Made by a program: the position numbers and the translations under genes | DNA from: Bolinopsis microptera | Lineage: Eukaryota > Ctenophora > Tentaculata > Lobata > Bolinopsidae | Assembly (NCBI RefSeq): GCF_026151205.1 | Contig: NC_087073.1 | Span: 20,676,837 to 20,736,836, forward strand | Direction: 5' to 3' | Length of the DNA stretch: 60,000 bases | The notes under the pieces: generated by a model | Told to the model about the DNA's origin: nothing | Database searches by the model: none | Seen by the model: only the letters and a program-made list of their open reading frames with translations | Shown: in pieces, positions 38,601-46,959 of the stretch | Position numbering within the stretch: position 1 is the first letter of the stretch | Layout: each line of letters begins with the position of its first letter

Positions 38601-41600
38601 ATTTACAGAATCAACGTTACAAAGGAGTCTGTAATTATATATTAATTATACCTTTTGGGGCGCCAGGATTATTATTGGTTTGTCATGATAATAGTGGTGG
38701 CACTCCAGTACAGTAGAACATTGAGTTTGAGGCTCAATGTTTATGACTGCTGGATACAGTTAAAATAACTGTGGATGCGACTTTAAATGTGACAAAGTGA
38801 AGTGACAAATTAAAGTAAAAGTGACAAAGTAAAGTGAAAGAGCTAAGAAGTAAATGGGAGACTATAACGGTGTTCATCAACAAAGAACAAAAACAAAAAC
38901 ATCTAAAAAATGTGTAAGAAAAGAAAGACTAACTCCATCCAGCTTATGGTATCGTAGCTAGCCTTGTTGGTGAATAGTATCCTCTCCAGTGACAACACCA
39001 TGTTACCAGCCTTGTGTTCCGACACGTAGAGGTTGGTCATGTTGTCACGGTGTGACACCGCTACAAACGCTTGTCCCTCTCCTGCGTCTGCTATGTAGAA
39101 CTCCTGTCAAGGCAGTAGCGGTGTAAGTTATATTATATTAGTTAGTTATATAAGTTATATTATATTAGTTAGTTATTATTTATTTATTTATAAGTATTAT
39201 TTATAAGTAATTAGTATCTATAGATAGTTGTTACTTATAGTATCACTAGTATGATGTTACAGTCTAGATAATAAACTATGTTGTCTGGTACAGATATGAT
39301 GATGATAATATCTGCTCCTGTGAACATAACGATACGTTGTAATAATGTATGACTTGTTAATTATAGAGTGCCTACTGTCTATTTATATAATATATTTTAT
39401 ACACTATTGATTTATTATATTTTAGATATTATGTGGTATTTAGGGTATCTGCTTCTGGTTTGGTGTGTTAGATTGTTTGTTGATATACGTATTGTTATAA
39501 AAACAATATCAACTTACAATAATACATTGTTCAATACATTGTTCAACAAAAGTTACATGAGAAATTTCAAGGTTGAAGTTGTGTTCCCAATAATTAACTA
39601 ACAATATATTTAATAATTAAATAACAACTGTGTAAGTAATAACTAACGGTGGTTGGGTTTTCAGCCACAAATTCTGGAAACTTCGCTTTGACAGGTTGAC
39701 CTCGGTCGAAGGAAATGAACAAATCCATGTCATTGTCCCCGTGGTTCAAGTGGGTAGACTGAAGGAGGAAGAGCAACGTTATCAGTCAGAAAATTGAAAA
39801 GTGGGAGTGACAACTTCTTAATTCTTCAACTGCATTGAGTTTATTTTAATAAATGAGACCATGAGGTCATATTGTAGCAACAATGTACCTTTTTGACGTA
39901 GAAGTAAAATTCATCGACAACAGCAAACTGGTTAGCTGCAACATCGATTATGGTTTTAGGGCTTTTGAAGAAATCTTCACTTGTGTATATTGCTTGTGTT
40001 CGATCTGAAAATGATCATTATATTAAATATTTGATGACTTAAATCATTTGAACATATAAGCAGATTTTGGAGATCATATATTACTTATATTACAAAAACT
40101 GATGGTTGGATTTATTGTGTTATTCAATTATATTGATTGTAGCATTTCCGTTATTTTTGCTAATCACACTGTTGCAATGGATTACTAATCACACTACTGA
40201 GTTACTAATCACACTATTGAGTTACTAATCACACTACTGAGTTACTAATCACACTATTGAGTTACTAATCACACTATTGAGTTACTAATCACACTACTGA
40301 GTTACTAATCACACTATTGAGTTACTAATCACACTACTGAGTTACTAATCACACTACTGAGTTACTAATCACACTACTGAGTTACTAATCACACTATTGA
40401 GTTACTAATCACACTACCGAATTATTAATCGCACTACTGAGTTACTAATCACACTATTGAGTTACTAATCACACAATTGAGTTACTAATCACACTACTGA
40501 GTTACTAATCACACTATTGAGTTACTAATCACACTACTGAGTTACTAATCACACTACTGAGTTACTAATCACACTACTGAGTTACTAATCACACTATTGA
40601 GTTACTAATCACTACCGAATTATTAATCGCACTACTGAGTTACTAATCACACTATTGAGTTACTAATCACACTACTGAGTTACTAATCACACTACTGAGT
40701 TACTAATCACACTACTGAGTTACTAATCACACTATTGAGTTACTAATCACACTACCGAATTATTAATCGCACTACTGAGTTACTAATCACACTATTGAGT
40801 TACTAATCACACTACTGAGTTACTAATCACACTACTGAGTTACTAATCACACTACTGAGTTACTAATCACACTATTGAGTTACTAATCACACTACCGAAT
40901 TATTAATCGCACTACTGAGTTACTAATCTTATGCTTGGATACTTATTAGATCACATATCATGACAATTGTTTTATCCCAAACTGACACAATATATATAAT
41001 ATATGTGCAAGCTGGGCGAGCAATTTATGTCGAGAGATCTGCTGCACCAGAACAGCTCAATTAGAGTTAAATTAGCATATTAAAAAATTACCTTCGTTCT
41101 GAGCAACTGCAAACATCGTGTGTTCCCCGTCATAATCTGGACTTGTGCCCCTGAGATGATAATAATACGGTATAATAACATTGTACAAAGTGAATATCAT
41201 AATGCAGCGAGTTATGTATCATAATTTGATGAATTATTGTGAAATATAATCTTTGGACTATTACACAATAATGTACATCTATTAGGTGTGAGATCGATAA
41301 TTTCTAAGCTCGTCGTGAGCAGAACATCAAGCGAGTTTCACCTACAAAGTCAGCTCCTTACAAACTTTTAGAGCAGAACTATGTCGCCATAAAACTATTG
41401 GATACACTAACACTGTTGGTCATTCATTAATTTAGCAGCTATTACCCGCATGTAATTTGAGCTAAGTTACGTTCTGGTATGAATGAATTAACGTTATGAC
41501 ATCACAACGGTTATTACACAGCATTTTGTGGGTAATGAATTTAAATACAGAAATAAATACATTATTTTCGAAGTACCCAAATTCTAGATAACGGTCTATG

Positions 41601-44600
41601 ATCTCACCAGTAGAAGTCCACGATATTCAAATCAGTGAGAAGCGGTGTGAAGGTTTGACCAAAGTCTTGAGAAAGGTACAACTTTTGCTGAGAAGTATCG
41701 TGAGCAAGGAGCAGGTTTTCAATGCTAGGATGATGGTCGATGATAGAGGGGGTAAAGTCTACCGTGGACACTTGCCAGGTAACACCCTCATCCTTTGACA
41801 CTATCACTGCTTTGTTCGTCAGGTCATTCAACATAAACTGAAATTTAGCAATTTAGGGTACATTTTCGGGGCACTGTGAATACCTATAATCTATATATTA
41901 GTATATCATATTATATATCATATCAAGAGGTATGGTAGATCAACTAGGGCAAAGAGAATTAAAGATTGCGTGAACTTTGTACCTGCTGATGATTTGTAGG
42001 GCTTTGATAGATGTAATTCAAGATGGCTGCTTTTCCACCAATCGTGATCACTTTAGTATTGAACGTTTTACCATAGTCTGTGCTGATGTAAAGTGTACTG
42101 TCGCTGAAACACATGTCAAAGTTAATCGATACAACTAACTAAAACTTCACATTGCATTATATTACAATCAGTCGATTGGAAAGATTTGACAATTTTCAGT
42201 ACAATTAACGTTGTCGAGTAAGATGATTTAAAGGACCAAATAGTCTCCAATTTGGCTAAGATTTAAATCAGCTGTGACAAACTGGTAAAGAATCGTATCG
42301 CCGAAAGAACCAATTCTCTAGCGTACGTGTAACGCGTGTTATTGCAATAATAAGCTGTGGCCTCGTGACGTCATAAAGTCCCTCAGTGCGCGCTTGCATA
42401 GCGTAATACATTGCAAATGTTTATCATCGTCAATAAAACACGTGTAACTCACTCAAATTTTAGAATTATGACTATTACCCTAGTTCTCCAAAATCCTTAT
42501 AGTTTTGGCTATCATCCTAACTAAATGAATAGCTGATTGGACGTACAGTGCTAACGTCATGATTTTAAACAGTGGTATAGGTTCTTGAACAGTGGCGGGT
42601 GAATGTACGGTTAGAAAGTTTCTGCTATTACAACTTATGTCATATGTGATAATTTTGGATTGTTTTCATTGCTTAATTACACAAGCAGGGAGACTGTACC
42701 GATTATTTTTCCCCAGTCCATGAAACTCTAATGAATTTAGAAAGGATCTAGATAAGTAGGAGTTTGTTAAATCCCGAGAGCAATTATATTTATATCATAG
42801 CGAAATTTCTAACTTTAATCCGTATGTGTCAGCCAGTACAGGAGACAAGAAGTCTGGCTACTTTACGGCCGTTCCTCTGGGACCATTAGTAGAAGTAGCT
42901 TCTATCATAACACTGCCGTGGGAACAGAATTCCCGCCAAAATACCCGGTCTACCAAATAGTAATACTGATCGGAGTGTACGGTGTGCGGTGTGTTTTGAA
43001 TTAGACTTACGGCTTACCTAGTTGTTATCCTAATTGCATTATCATCGGTACATAACATAAATAAACTACTGGCAAGTTTAAATACCAAGTGCAAACGTGT
43101 TCAGTCAATCGACCCACTGAAAAACTATAGAATTTCCAAGACCCTATTATTCTCTGGCCATATATTACGGCACGATCGACTGTTAGATGGCTAAACGACC
43201 AACGTTAATCTATACAATTCTAAAACTATGAGCTAGCACTTTAATCTAAAAATACACTTTTTATATTACTACTGATTTTTACATTTCACGTAAAACATTG
43301 TCGCCACAGGTTGATTATGGACACTAACAGCTTAATTTGAGATAAATGACTTATGAGTTTCTCTAAAGTTAACTCTAAAGTTGTGTAGTCCAGTCATTTA
43401 TGGACATTTATGGAAATGAACCTGCAAATGTTCAAATACTCACGAAACTTTGCACAGACCTTCCTGAAGGTATGAATAAACGATTTTCGTTTGGAGACAT
43501 TTTTTGACCGTGGAGAAAACCCAGGAGGGCCACGCCCATATTGACCCAATAACGTAACCGACCCCTTGCTTCTGAAGGTCATAGAGACTTTAAAATAGGC
43601 TTAAACGAAGCGGCATATGCATGTTTATATAGGAGTTACTGAGCAACACATGGCCTAAAATCCTTACTTTCCGAGAACTTTGCCAAAAACCATTTTGGGC
43701 GTGGTGCTGAGCCCATTTTCGATAGGATCGTGATAGAGTCTTTAGACAGGGTGCAAAAGAACCGCAATTAGCATATTAATATATGACTTACGAACAAACA
43801 TATGCCTTGAAGTGCATACTTTTTCAGTTATTGGCGAAAAACTGATTTCCGGTTCCAGAAATCATGCAAAAATATGGGTAGCTCGTTACTTGGGCTATGA
43901 AGGCCCTACAGATTTTTGAATGAGTGCAAATCGTGCAGAATGGCCATGTTTATATACAACTTATGAAGCAACATGTACCCTAAAATACTTACCTTTCGAG
44001 TTATTTGGGGGAGAAACATTGTATTATGTCCATTTTCTACCTGTAAAATACAGTCTCACGAGCTCATCTGTGCGCGCAAGGGAGTTTATGACGTCATCGC
44101 CAAAATAATACAAACGCTAATTACACGCGTTAGAGAGCAGTTAGAGATTTAGGAATTTCGACTCGTTGCTTAGTTTGCTATTTGTCACAATCTGTCAAAA
44201 TATGAGGATAACTTTTTTTTCAGTTAACTGGTCCTTTAACTCACCTGGGTACTAGCGATGTATCTTTTGTAAGGATTATTATCACATCACTATTCTTATT
44301 TGTTCCACCCCATTCAACATAGGCGGTCCCATGCATATCGCCATCAAGGATAGACTGCAATAAAATTATGTTACTGATTGGATCTAAAATAGCAAGTAAT
44401 TCATATCAAAGACATCAACATTATTCGAGACAAATATTTAGTAGTTAACTATAAGCAAAGGTTTTAATACAAAATCAAACGAGATATAATGTCTCACCTG
44501 TGTAATGTTAATCTTATTCCCCCAATCATATCCATGATCAGGGTTCATAGACCTTTTTTGCCTCCCATGTGATGCTGTACGATTTAGTTGTATCTCTAGT

Positions 44601-44692
44601 GGTTTCTTGGTATTATTGTCTCTTGGGTGAACAGCGAGTCTTCTGGTCTCACCACAGCCAATCACAAGTAAGCAAAGCAGCTCCAAAATCAT
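13661..44692 (-). CDS. SORLA/SorCS-like VPS10 sorting receptor, 30 exons, complete
   Basis: Thirty exons join in one frame to 1,597 residues. Coordinates, in transcript order: 44498-44692, 44245-44354, 41983-42103, 41608-41837, 41092-41150, 39889-40004, 39648-39758, 38934-39103, 38156-38348, 37808-37916, 37403-37565, 36295-36470, 32765-32954, 32260-32462, 30782-30962, 30255-30438, 28897-29050, 28609-28726, 28329-28507, 27280-27494, 26808-26966, 26023-26197, 22580-22767, 16485-16584, 16207-16319, 15374-15554, 15116-15236, 14800-14988, 14328-14639, 13661-13739. Order: signal peptide, propeptide ending RQKR (44-47), VPS10 domain (about 60-585), 10CC (587-716), two PKD (717-888), five FN3 (889-1364), membrane-proximal module (1365-1467), TM helix (about 1485-1505), 92-residue tail. 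Known family members shuttle ligands between Golgi, endosome and surface. Exon 17's donor (gttcgt) is weak but required by phase. The start is the ATG before the hydrophobic leader. Confidence 0.9.
14800..15236 (-). CDS. VPS10 receptor exons 27-28: membrane-proximal module of unclear family
   Basis: About 103 residues with a beta-alpha-beta look: [20 protein letters not shown], then [12 protein letters not shown], then [20 protein letters not shown] and [19 protein letters not shown]. It has no FN3 tryptophan. The ferredoxin-like or SEA-like pattern suggests a juxtamembrane module comparable in position to the membrane-proximal domain of SorCS proteins. That comparison is inference; a structure prediction would decide. 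Confidence 0.7.
15374..28726 (-). CDS. VPS10 receptor exons 18-26: five FN3 domains
   Basis: The FN3 domains are split over exons as 18+19, 20+21 (start), 21 (end)+22, 23+24 and 25+26. Each shows the conserved Trp of strand B (QVLWDPP, TITWTSP, VIVWDRP, VLTWHKP, IMWRPP) and the Tyr/Leu of strands E-F ([54 protein letters not shown]). SORLA carries a comparable FN3 stack just before its membrane span. Introns 22 and 23 inside this block are very large and hold the kinase gene and most intronic satellites. Confidence 0.85.
17190..17900. repeat. three tandem copies of a 221-bp unit in receptor intron 23
   Basis: Copies start at about 17190, 17411 and 17678, each beginning gtagaaaataattcaaa and ending near gaagctgtgaaagtagag. 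The second copy carries an extra 46 bp (about 17508-17553), making its period 267. Near identity between copies implies recent duplication. The 67-codon minus-strand ORFs at 17289 and 17556 are by-products. Confidence 0.9.
18367..18398. repeat. 32-bp perfect palindrome
   Basis: Two 16-bp arms without spacer, left arm ttttatcatccgacat with one more t outside, centred on ACATGT. It lies 83 bp before the GGGA satellite within receptor intron 23. Function unknown. Confidence 0.85.
18481..18882. repeat. (GGGA)n tetranucleotide satellite with GGAT/GGAA variants
   Basis: About 400 bp of ggga repeats interrupted by tgga and agga variants. The 4-bp period leaves all frames open on both strands, which explains the Gly/Arg/Glu and Pro/Ser ORFs of 120-145 codons. 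These are not genes. Strand-asymmetric G content could form quadruplexes. Confidence 0.95.
18883..22579. other. remainder of receptor intron 23, no convincing gene
   Basis: AT-rich sequence without recognisable exons. The longest ORF, 21235-21639 on the plus strand (134 codons, no ATG start), contains two copies of a seven-residue SHGVTLP repeat and ends with [12 protein letters not shown]. It has no known domain and its length is within chance expectation for 60 kb. Confidence 0.4.
23895..25060 (+). CDS. PIM-like serine/threonine kinase, nested in receptor intron 22
   Basis: Three exons (23895-24146, 24280-24637, 24783-25060) join in frame to 295 residues, close to PIM kinases. A 5' UTR exon boundary is suggested by the acceptor at 23886. 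Visible catalytic features: glycine loop GSGGYG (45-50), beta-3 lysine K67 in [12 protein letters not shown] (165-172), DFG (186-188), and VWSIG (226-230), where PIM kinases also have a hydrophobic residue rather than the usual Asp before xW. LDLFDY (127-132) after the hinge and [10 protein letters not shown] also match PIM. Family kinases are constitutively active regulators of survival and growth. The gene is antisense to its host and wholly intronic. The segment after the beta-3 lysine (68-84) is unlike PIM and may hide an annotation or sequence problem. Confidence 0.8.
24783..26022. other. kinase last exon, its 3' flank and the left part of receptor intron 22
   Basis: After the kinase stop (25060), an ATTAAA at 25096-25101 is the nearest polyadenylation-like hexamer. 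The remaining AT-rich 900 bp up to receptor exon 22 show no exon or repeat array. ORFs at 25519-25755 and 24945-25331 are low-complexity or antisense reading. Confidence 0.4.
28198..28290. mobile_element. possible pogo/Tigger-like terminal sequence
   Basis: Read on the minus strand this begins cagtaaaacctctctatacc next to a TA dinucleotide, the style of pogo/Tigger terminal repeats. A 19-bp unit (gaggtacccggtatagaga) is then repeated. No partner end was found. It lies in receptor intron 19. Confidence 0.35.
28897..30962 (-). CDS. VPS10 receptor exons 15-17: two PKD domains
   Basis: Exon 15 and the first part of exon 16 form PKD 1: [49 protein letters not shown]. The rest of exon 16 plus exon 17 form PKD 2: [32 protein letters not shown], then [14 protein letters not shown]. 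The alternating G..V.F....D and V.L...N patterns are typical of Ig-like PKD folds, which occur after the 10CC module in SorCS receptors but not in SORLA. Exon 17 ends 7 nt beyond the stronger-looking donor gttaac, because only that end gives phase 1 for exon 18. Confidence 0.8.
29067..29458. mobile_element. 378-bp MITE with G-run terminal inverted repeats and 7-bp target duplication
   Basis: The direct repeat TATTTAG (29067-29073, 29452-29458) flanks 29074-29451. The ends are inverted: agggggagccaagta on the left, and the complement of gggggggagccaagta on the right, extending imperfectly through tttgtagat. The interior is two tandem copies of a unit of about 155 bp (ctccaaaaattcagtagaat marks each). 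It sits in receptor intron 16 with its duplication starting 16 bp upstream of the acceptor of exon 17, so it displaced the natural branch-point region. Confidence 0.85.
30990..31900 (+). pseudogene. decayed CR1/Jockey-type LINE reverse-transcriptase 3' fragment
   Basis: Three frames must be combined to follow it: a segment reading [18 protein letters not shown], then [20 protein letters not shown] and [20 protein letters not shown], then [20 protein letters not shown]. These are typical of the region after the RT thumb in LINE ORF2 proteins. Frameshifts and stops make it inactive. It is antisense within receptor intron 14 and differs in sequence from the intact LINE at 46-52.5 kb. Confidence 0.8.
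32260..32954 (-). CDS. VPS10 receptor exons 13-14: 10CC module
   Basis: Two exons encode the ten-cysteine module that follows every VPS10 propeller and clamps it. Visible landmarks are [40 protein letters not shown], the next Cys in DPCV, then [26 protein letters not shown] and KCPDS. Ten cysteines can be counted from K-C-M to K-C-P. The spacing agrees with SORLA, where this is immediately followed by a YWTD propeller; here the next exon encodes a PKD domain instead. Confidence 0.9.
33490..33790 (+). pseudogene. 3'-terminal fragment of the same decayed LINE family
   Basis: It contains tggcgtgatgaatgtgaaga followed by cacgcttctaaa and caataggttcaata, which also occurs with variation at 31853-31905. 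The tail is an (aaat)n-like microsatellite (33740-33780). A shorter echo occurs at 33085-33120. All lie in or near receptor intron 12. Confidence 0.6.
35611..35902. repeat. 11-bp minisatellite (acacttgcact)n
   Basis: About 26 copies with acgtgcact variants in receptor intron 12. The period of 11 with no stop leaves all three plus frames open as His-Tyr-Thr-Cys periodic peptides; these are not genes. Confidence 0.95.
36295..44692 (-). CDS. VPS10 receptor exons 1-12: leader, propeptide and VPS10 propeller
   Basis: Exon 1 encodes [14 protein letters not shown] (signal peptide) and a short basic propeptide ending in the furin-type site RQKR before S48, as in sortilin-family proteins. Exons 2-12 encode the ten-bladed VPS10 propeller. 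BNR/Asp-box-like turns are visible: STDYGKTF (exon 3), SKDEGVTW and SQDFGQTF (exon 4), TSEDFF (exon 6), SFDRGQ (exon 7), YNKGGTW (exon 9), SNDGGVEW (exon 11) and SHNEGVTW (exon 12). [19 protein letters not shown] in exon 9 and YGLITEPGE in exon 12 are especially SORLA-like. Phases are consistent across all eleven introns. Confidence 0.92.
36493..36552. repeat. 14-bp repeat (tagtgacacgtgat)n
   Basis: Four copies, the last decayed, beginning about 22 nt upstream of receptor exon 12's acceptor on the minus strand. Each carries the CACGTG palindrome, as does the myosin-intron array at 1966-2029. Confidence 0.8.
37283..37375. repeat. GTAC-rich imperfect palindromic repeat
   Basis: Alternating catgtacaatgtac / cattgtactcatgta motifs form several overlapping hairpins in receptor intron 11, close to the donor of exon 11. 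Confidence 0.6.
38071..38149. repeat. 44-bp tandem duplication ending 5 bp from the exon 9 donor
   Basis: Two copies beginning gcagtcccagtgtaatgtcg and ending in a G run. The runs differ in length (about 12 versus 5 G). The second copy ends at 38149, and the exon 9 donor GT is at 38154-38155. Confidence 0.9.
40162..40928. repeat. 20-bp minisatellite with a 140-bp higher-order unit
   Basis: About 38 copies of gttactaatcacactactga with an act/att polymorphism, filling receptor intron 5. A marked variant (accgaattattaatcgcac) occurs at about 40416, 40613, 40753 and 40893. The last three are exactly 140 bp apart, so a seven-unit block has been amplified as a whole. Confidence 0.95.
43380..44060. 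repeat. dispersed repeat with internal monomers, related to the 53.8-59.2 kb inverted repeat
   Basis: Recurring blocks: cttctgaaggtcatagagac, then (t/c)ttaaa, then atggccatgtttatatacaa, then cctaaaatacttac and aaaaactgatt. The same blocks in the same order build the arms at 53930-54250 and 58690-59000. Here two or three diverged monomers (about 43560, 43740, 43890) lie in receptor intron 2. Confidence 0.75.
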
Positions 44693-46014
44693 CTTACATT
44701 GCCATTTCTGAGCTAGACTATTATTCAATAAAGATGTGTACTATAATATATAATAGGCACCGTAAATATTCCAAAATCACTAGTAAACATGAAATCAACA
44801 TCAATCTAAGAGATATACAAAGACGAAGTTTCCGATTGTATGATGACTAATTTAATGCCAAAGGGTGTATTGTGTAATAAGCGTTAGAATTTAACTGTTC
44901 ATATATCATCATTAGTCAATAGTCAAACTGTACCACCATTATAAGATCGAATTTTCATTGTCAGTAAGAGGAATAAAATTGGAATGAAAACTGTTGCACG
45001 GATGTGTGCTCATCAGTCATCACAAATGACTTGTTTTATGTATAATTTTCTACTCAGATGTTAGTACCAAATTCTTGAGGGTAGCTTGATTTACAGTACT
45101 TTTCATACATCAGAACCCCAATTTGCTGTAAATTATACTCCGATTTAAAGTACTATTATCCTTTCCCTTAATGGTAGGGTTTATTCAATAGGGTTTAGTC
45201 AATAGTTCAAATGAATAAAGAATATATTGCGGTTAGATATTTCCGAATACTAATATTACTAATCACTATTTCTATTTTCAAGCACCAGCCGCCAGAAAAT
45301 AATTTTAGCCGCCTCTGGAAAAAACATCAAAACTGATTTTATGTAAATGGTTCTTTAACATTCGCTTGAAACAGTTGGTATCAGTAATACATCTCAAGTA
45401 AAACAAAATTTTAAGTAAAACAAAATTTAAATTTTATTGCCATTACAATGAATAATGATATCATAATAAATATAAGTAGACATCCGATAATAAACTTGTT
45501 ACATCCAGTACAAACCAAGATGTCTGCCGACGCGACTTACAAAAATAAAGAAAGCTAGCATGTTATGTTCATTGTTCATAGTTTTTCTAACGAGCATACT
45601 TAGCACTTAGGCTGTACGGAAATAGCTTTAATTCTACGTCATATTAAAAACTTTACATCATTTTTGAGATACAAAAATAAATTTTAAAATAAATAACTCT
45701 TTTGCTGCTTAGGCGCGGCACCGCGCTTGACCCACATGCTATACAGTGTGTAGCAACACATCGCTGAAAACAGAAGCTGAAGGAGCTATAACAGATAAGC
45801 GGTGCGCCGCGCCTAAACCTAAAACCATAAACTTTAAATATTGTCAAGATATTAAACGAGTTTTGCAAAATAATATAGCATGCTGACTTCGTAGGATATT
45901 ACAATTATACCAGTGCCAACATCAGTGGAAAAGAGTTCCATGCAACCGGTGATGGCTTGAGAAGCGTCTGTCATCAACTTCTCGCATGTGTGAGAGTAGC
46001 AATTAGAGCCTTAG
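44693..46014. other. 5' flank of the receptor gene (promoter side), no gene seen
   Basis: AT-rich DNA between the receptor start codon and the LINE 3' end. A transcription start cannot be placed. It contains a 108-bp mini-inverted element at 45709-45816. The 93-codon ORF at 44569-44850 is antisense to receptor exon 1. Confidence 0.5.
45709..45816. mobile_element. 108-bp miniature inverted-repeat element
   Basis: Perfect 11-bp termini TTAGGCGCGGC / GCCGCGCCTAA, continued imperfectly (accgcgctt / aagcggt). The strong GC content contrasts with its AT-rich surroundings. It could be a tiny MITE or a hairpin remnant. Confidence 0.6.
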
Positions 46015-46959
46015 ATTTAGTAAAACAAATTTTTTTTTTTTAGTAAAACAAATTTTATTTTATACCCACAATCAATTCATATTTAGTTCAAATATTTAAA
46101 GTCAAAATAACCATTTCACATAAGTGGTTATATTATAATAAAATAATTTGTGATGAATTAATAAATTAATTTACACTCAAAAATGAACAAAATATACACA
46201 ATTTTTACCTAGTGCAACACTGGTTCAGCGCGCGGCTGATCAAAAAAGTTTGATTTGATTTACTAACTACAGTGTACAGCGTACATGAAAAAATTACTTA
46301 CTGAATCTTTTAATACTAGACACATTTTAATTCAGATGTTGTTCAATGAGTTAGCCACAAAAATGTTCAAATTATGTAGGAGGGTAAAGGACACAATTGC
46401 TAGTAGTGCTTCTTTGTGCCCGTTGACTACAATGAACATTTTGCGGAGTTTCTCCAGACGGCTTTTATCGGAGTGCGTGTTATTTACTTGGTTATGCACA
46501 AGCCAGGCCAACATTTTGTTTTTGTGTCAGCCGTGCTACCAGGTTGCAGAGTATTATAAACACTAAACAATTATACACTATACAAATTTGCTAATACAAT
46601 ATCATGCAGAGTCCGATCTAGCTGCAAACGTCAGACACCACAGTTCAGCCGCCAAGTACCGTTTAAGTGAACACCGAAACACGAGGTTTAGGTGTCATTT
46701 TGTAAATCACTTTATGGATGGATAATTCAGTAATTGTTGAAGAAAATTACAGTCACTGCCACCTATAGCGTTATGTCATGGGTCTGATTAACGGCCAAGA
46801 ATAAACGTACGTGCGCGCTTAAGAAACCCGCGCAAATGTTGAGGTAGGGAGTAGCTGCGGCGCGCTTTTAACATATATTACGTATAGCGCCGTACGGAAA
46901 CGGCAATATATAAGTAATTAAGTATTTGTTTACATAAATTCCACGTTTTTATCAATAAT
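46015..46959 (-). other. LINE 3' UTR
   Basis: Non-coding segment between the ORF2 stop and the terminal tttgttttactaaa repeats. It is shared almost base for base with 57721-58665 on the plus strand, apart from a 5-bp insertion (around 58188) in that copy. ORFs of 60-100 codons within it are mirrored in both copies but have no domain. Confidence 0.8.

Noticed and set aside
40162-40928. CRISPR-like array of 20-bp repeats
   Set aside because: The repeats are contiguous, without unique spacers, in a eukaryotic intron; it is a minisatellite.
44690-44728. Extending the receptor start 12 codons upstream
   Set aside because: The upstream position is TTG, not ATG; the ATG at 44692 directly precedes the hydrophobic leader.
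44569-44850. 93-codon plus-strand ORF near the receptor start
   Set aside because: Antisense shadow of the leader exon, with no domain.
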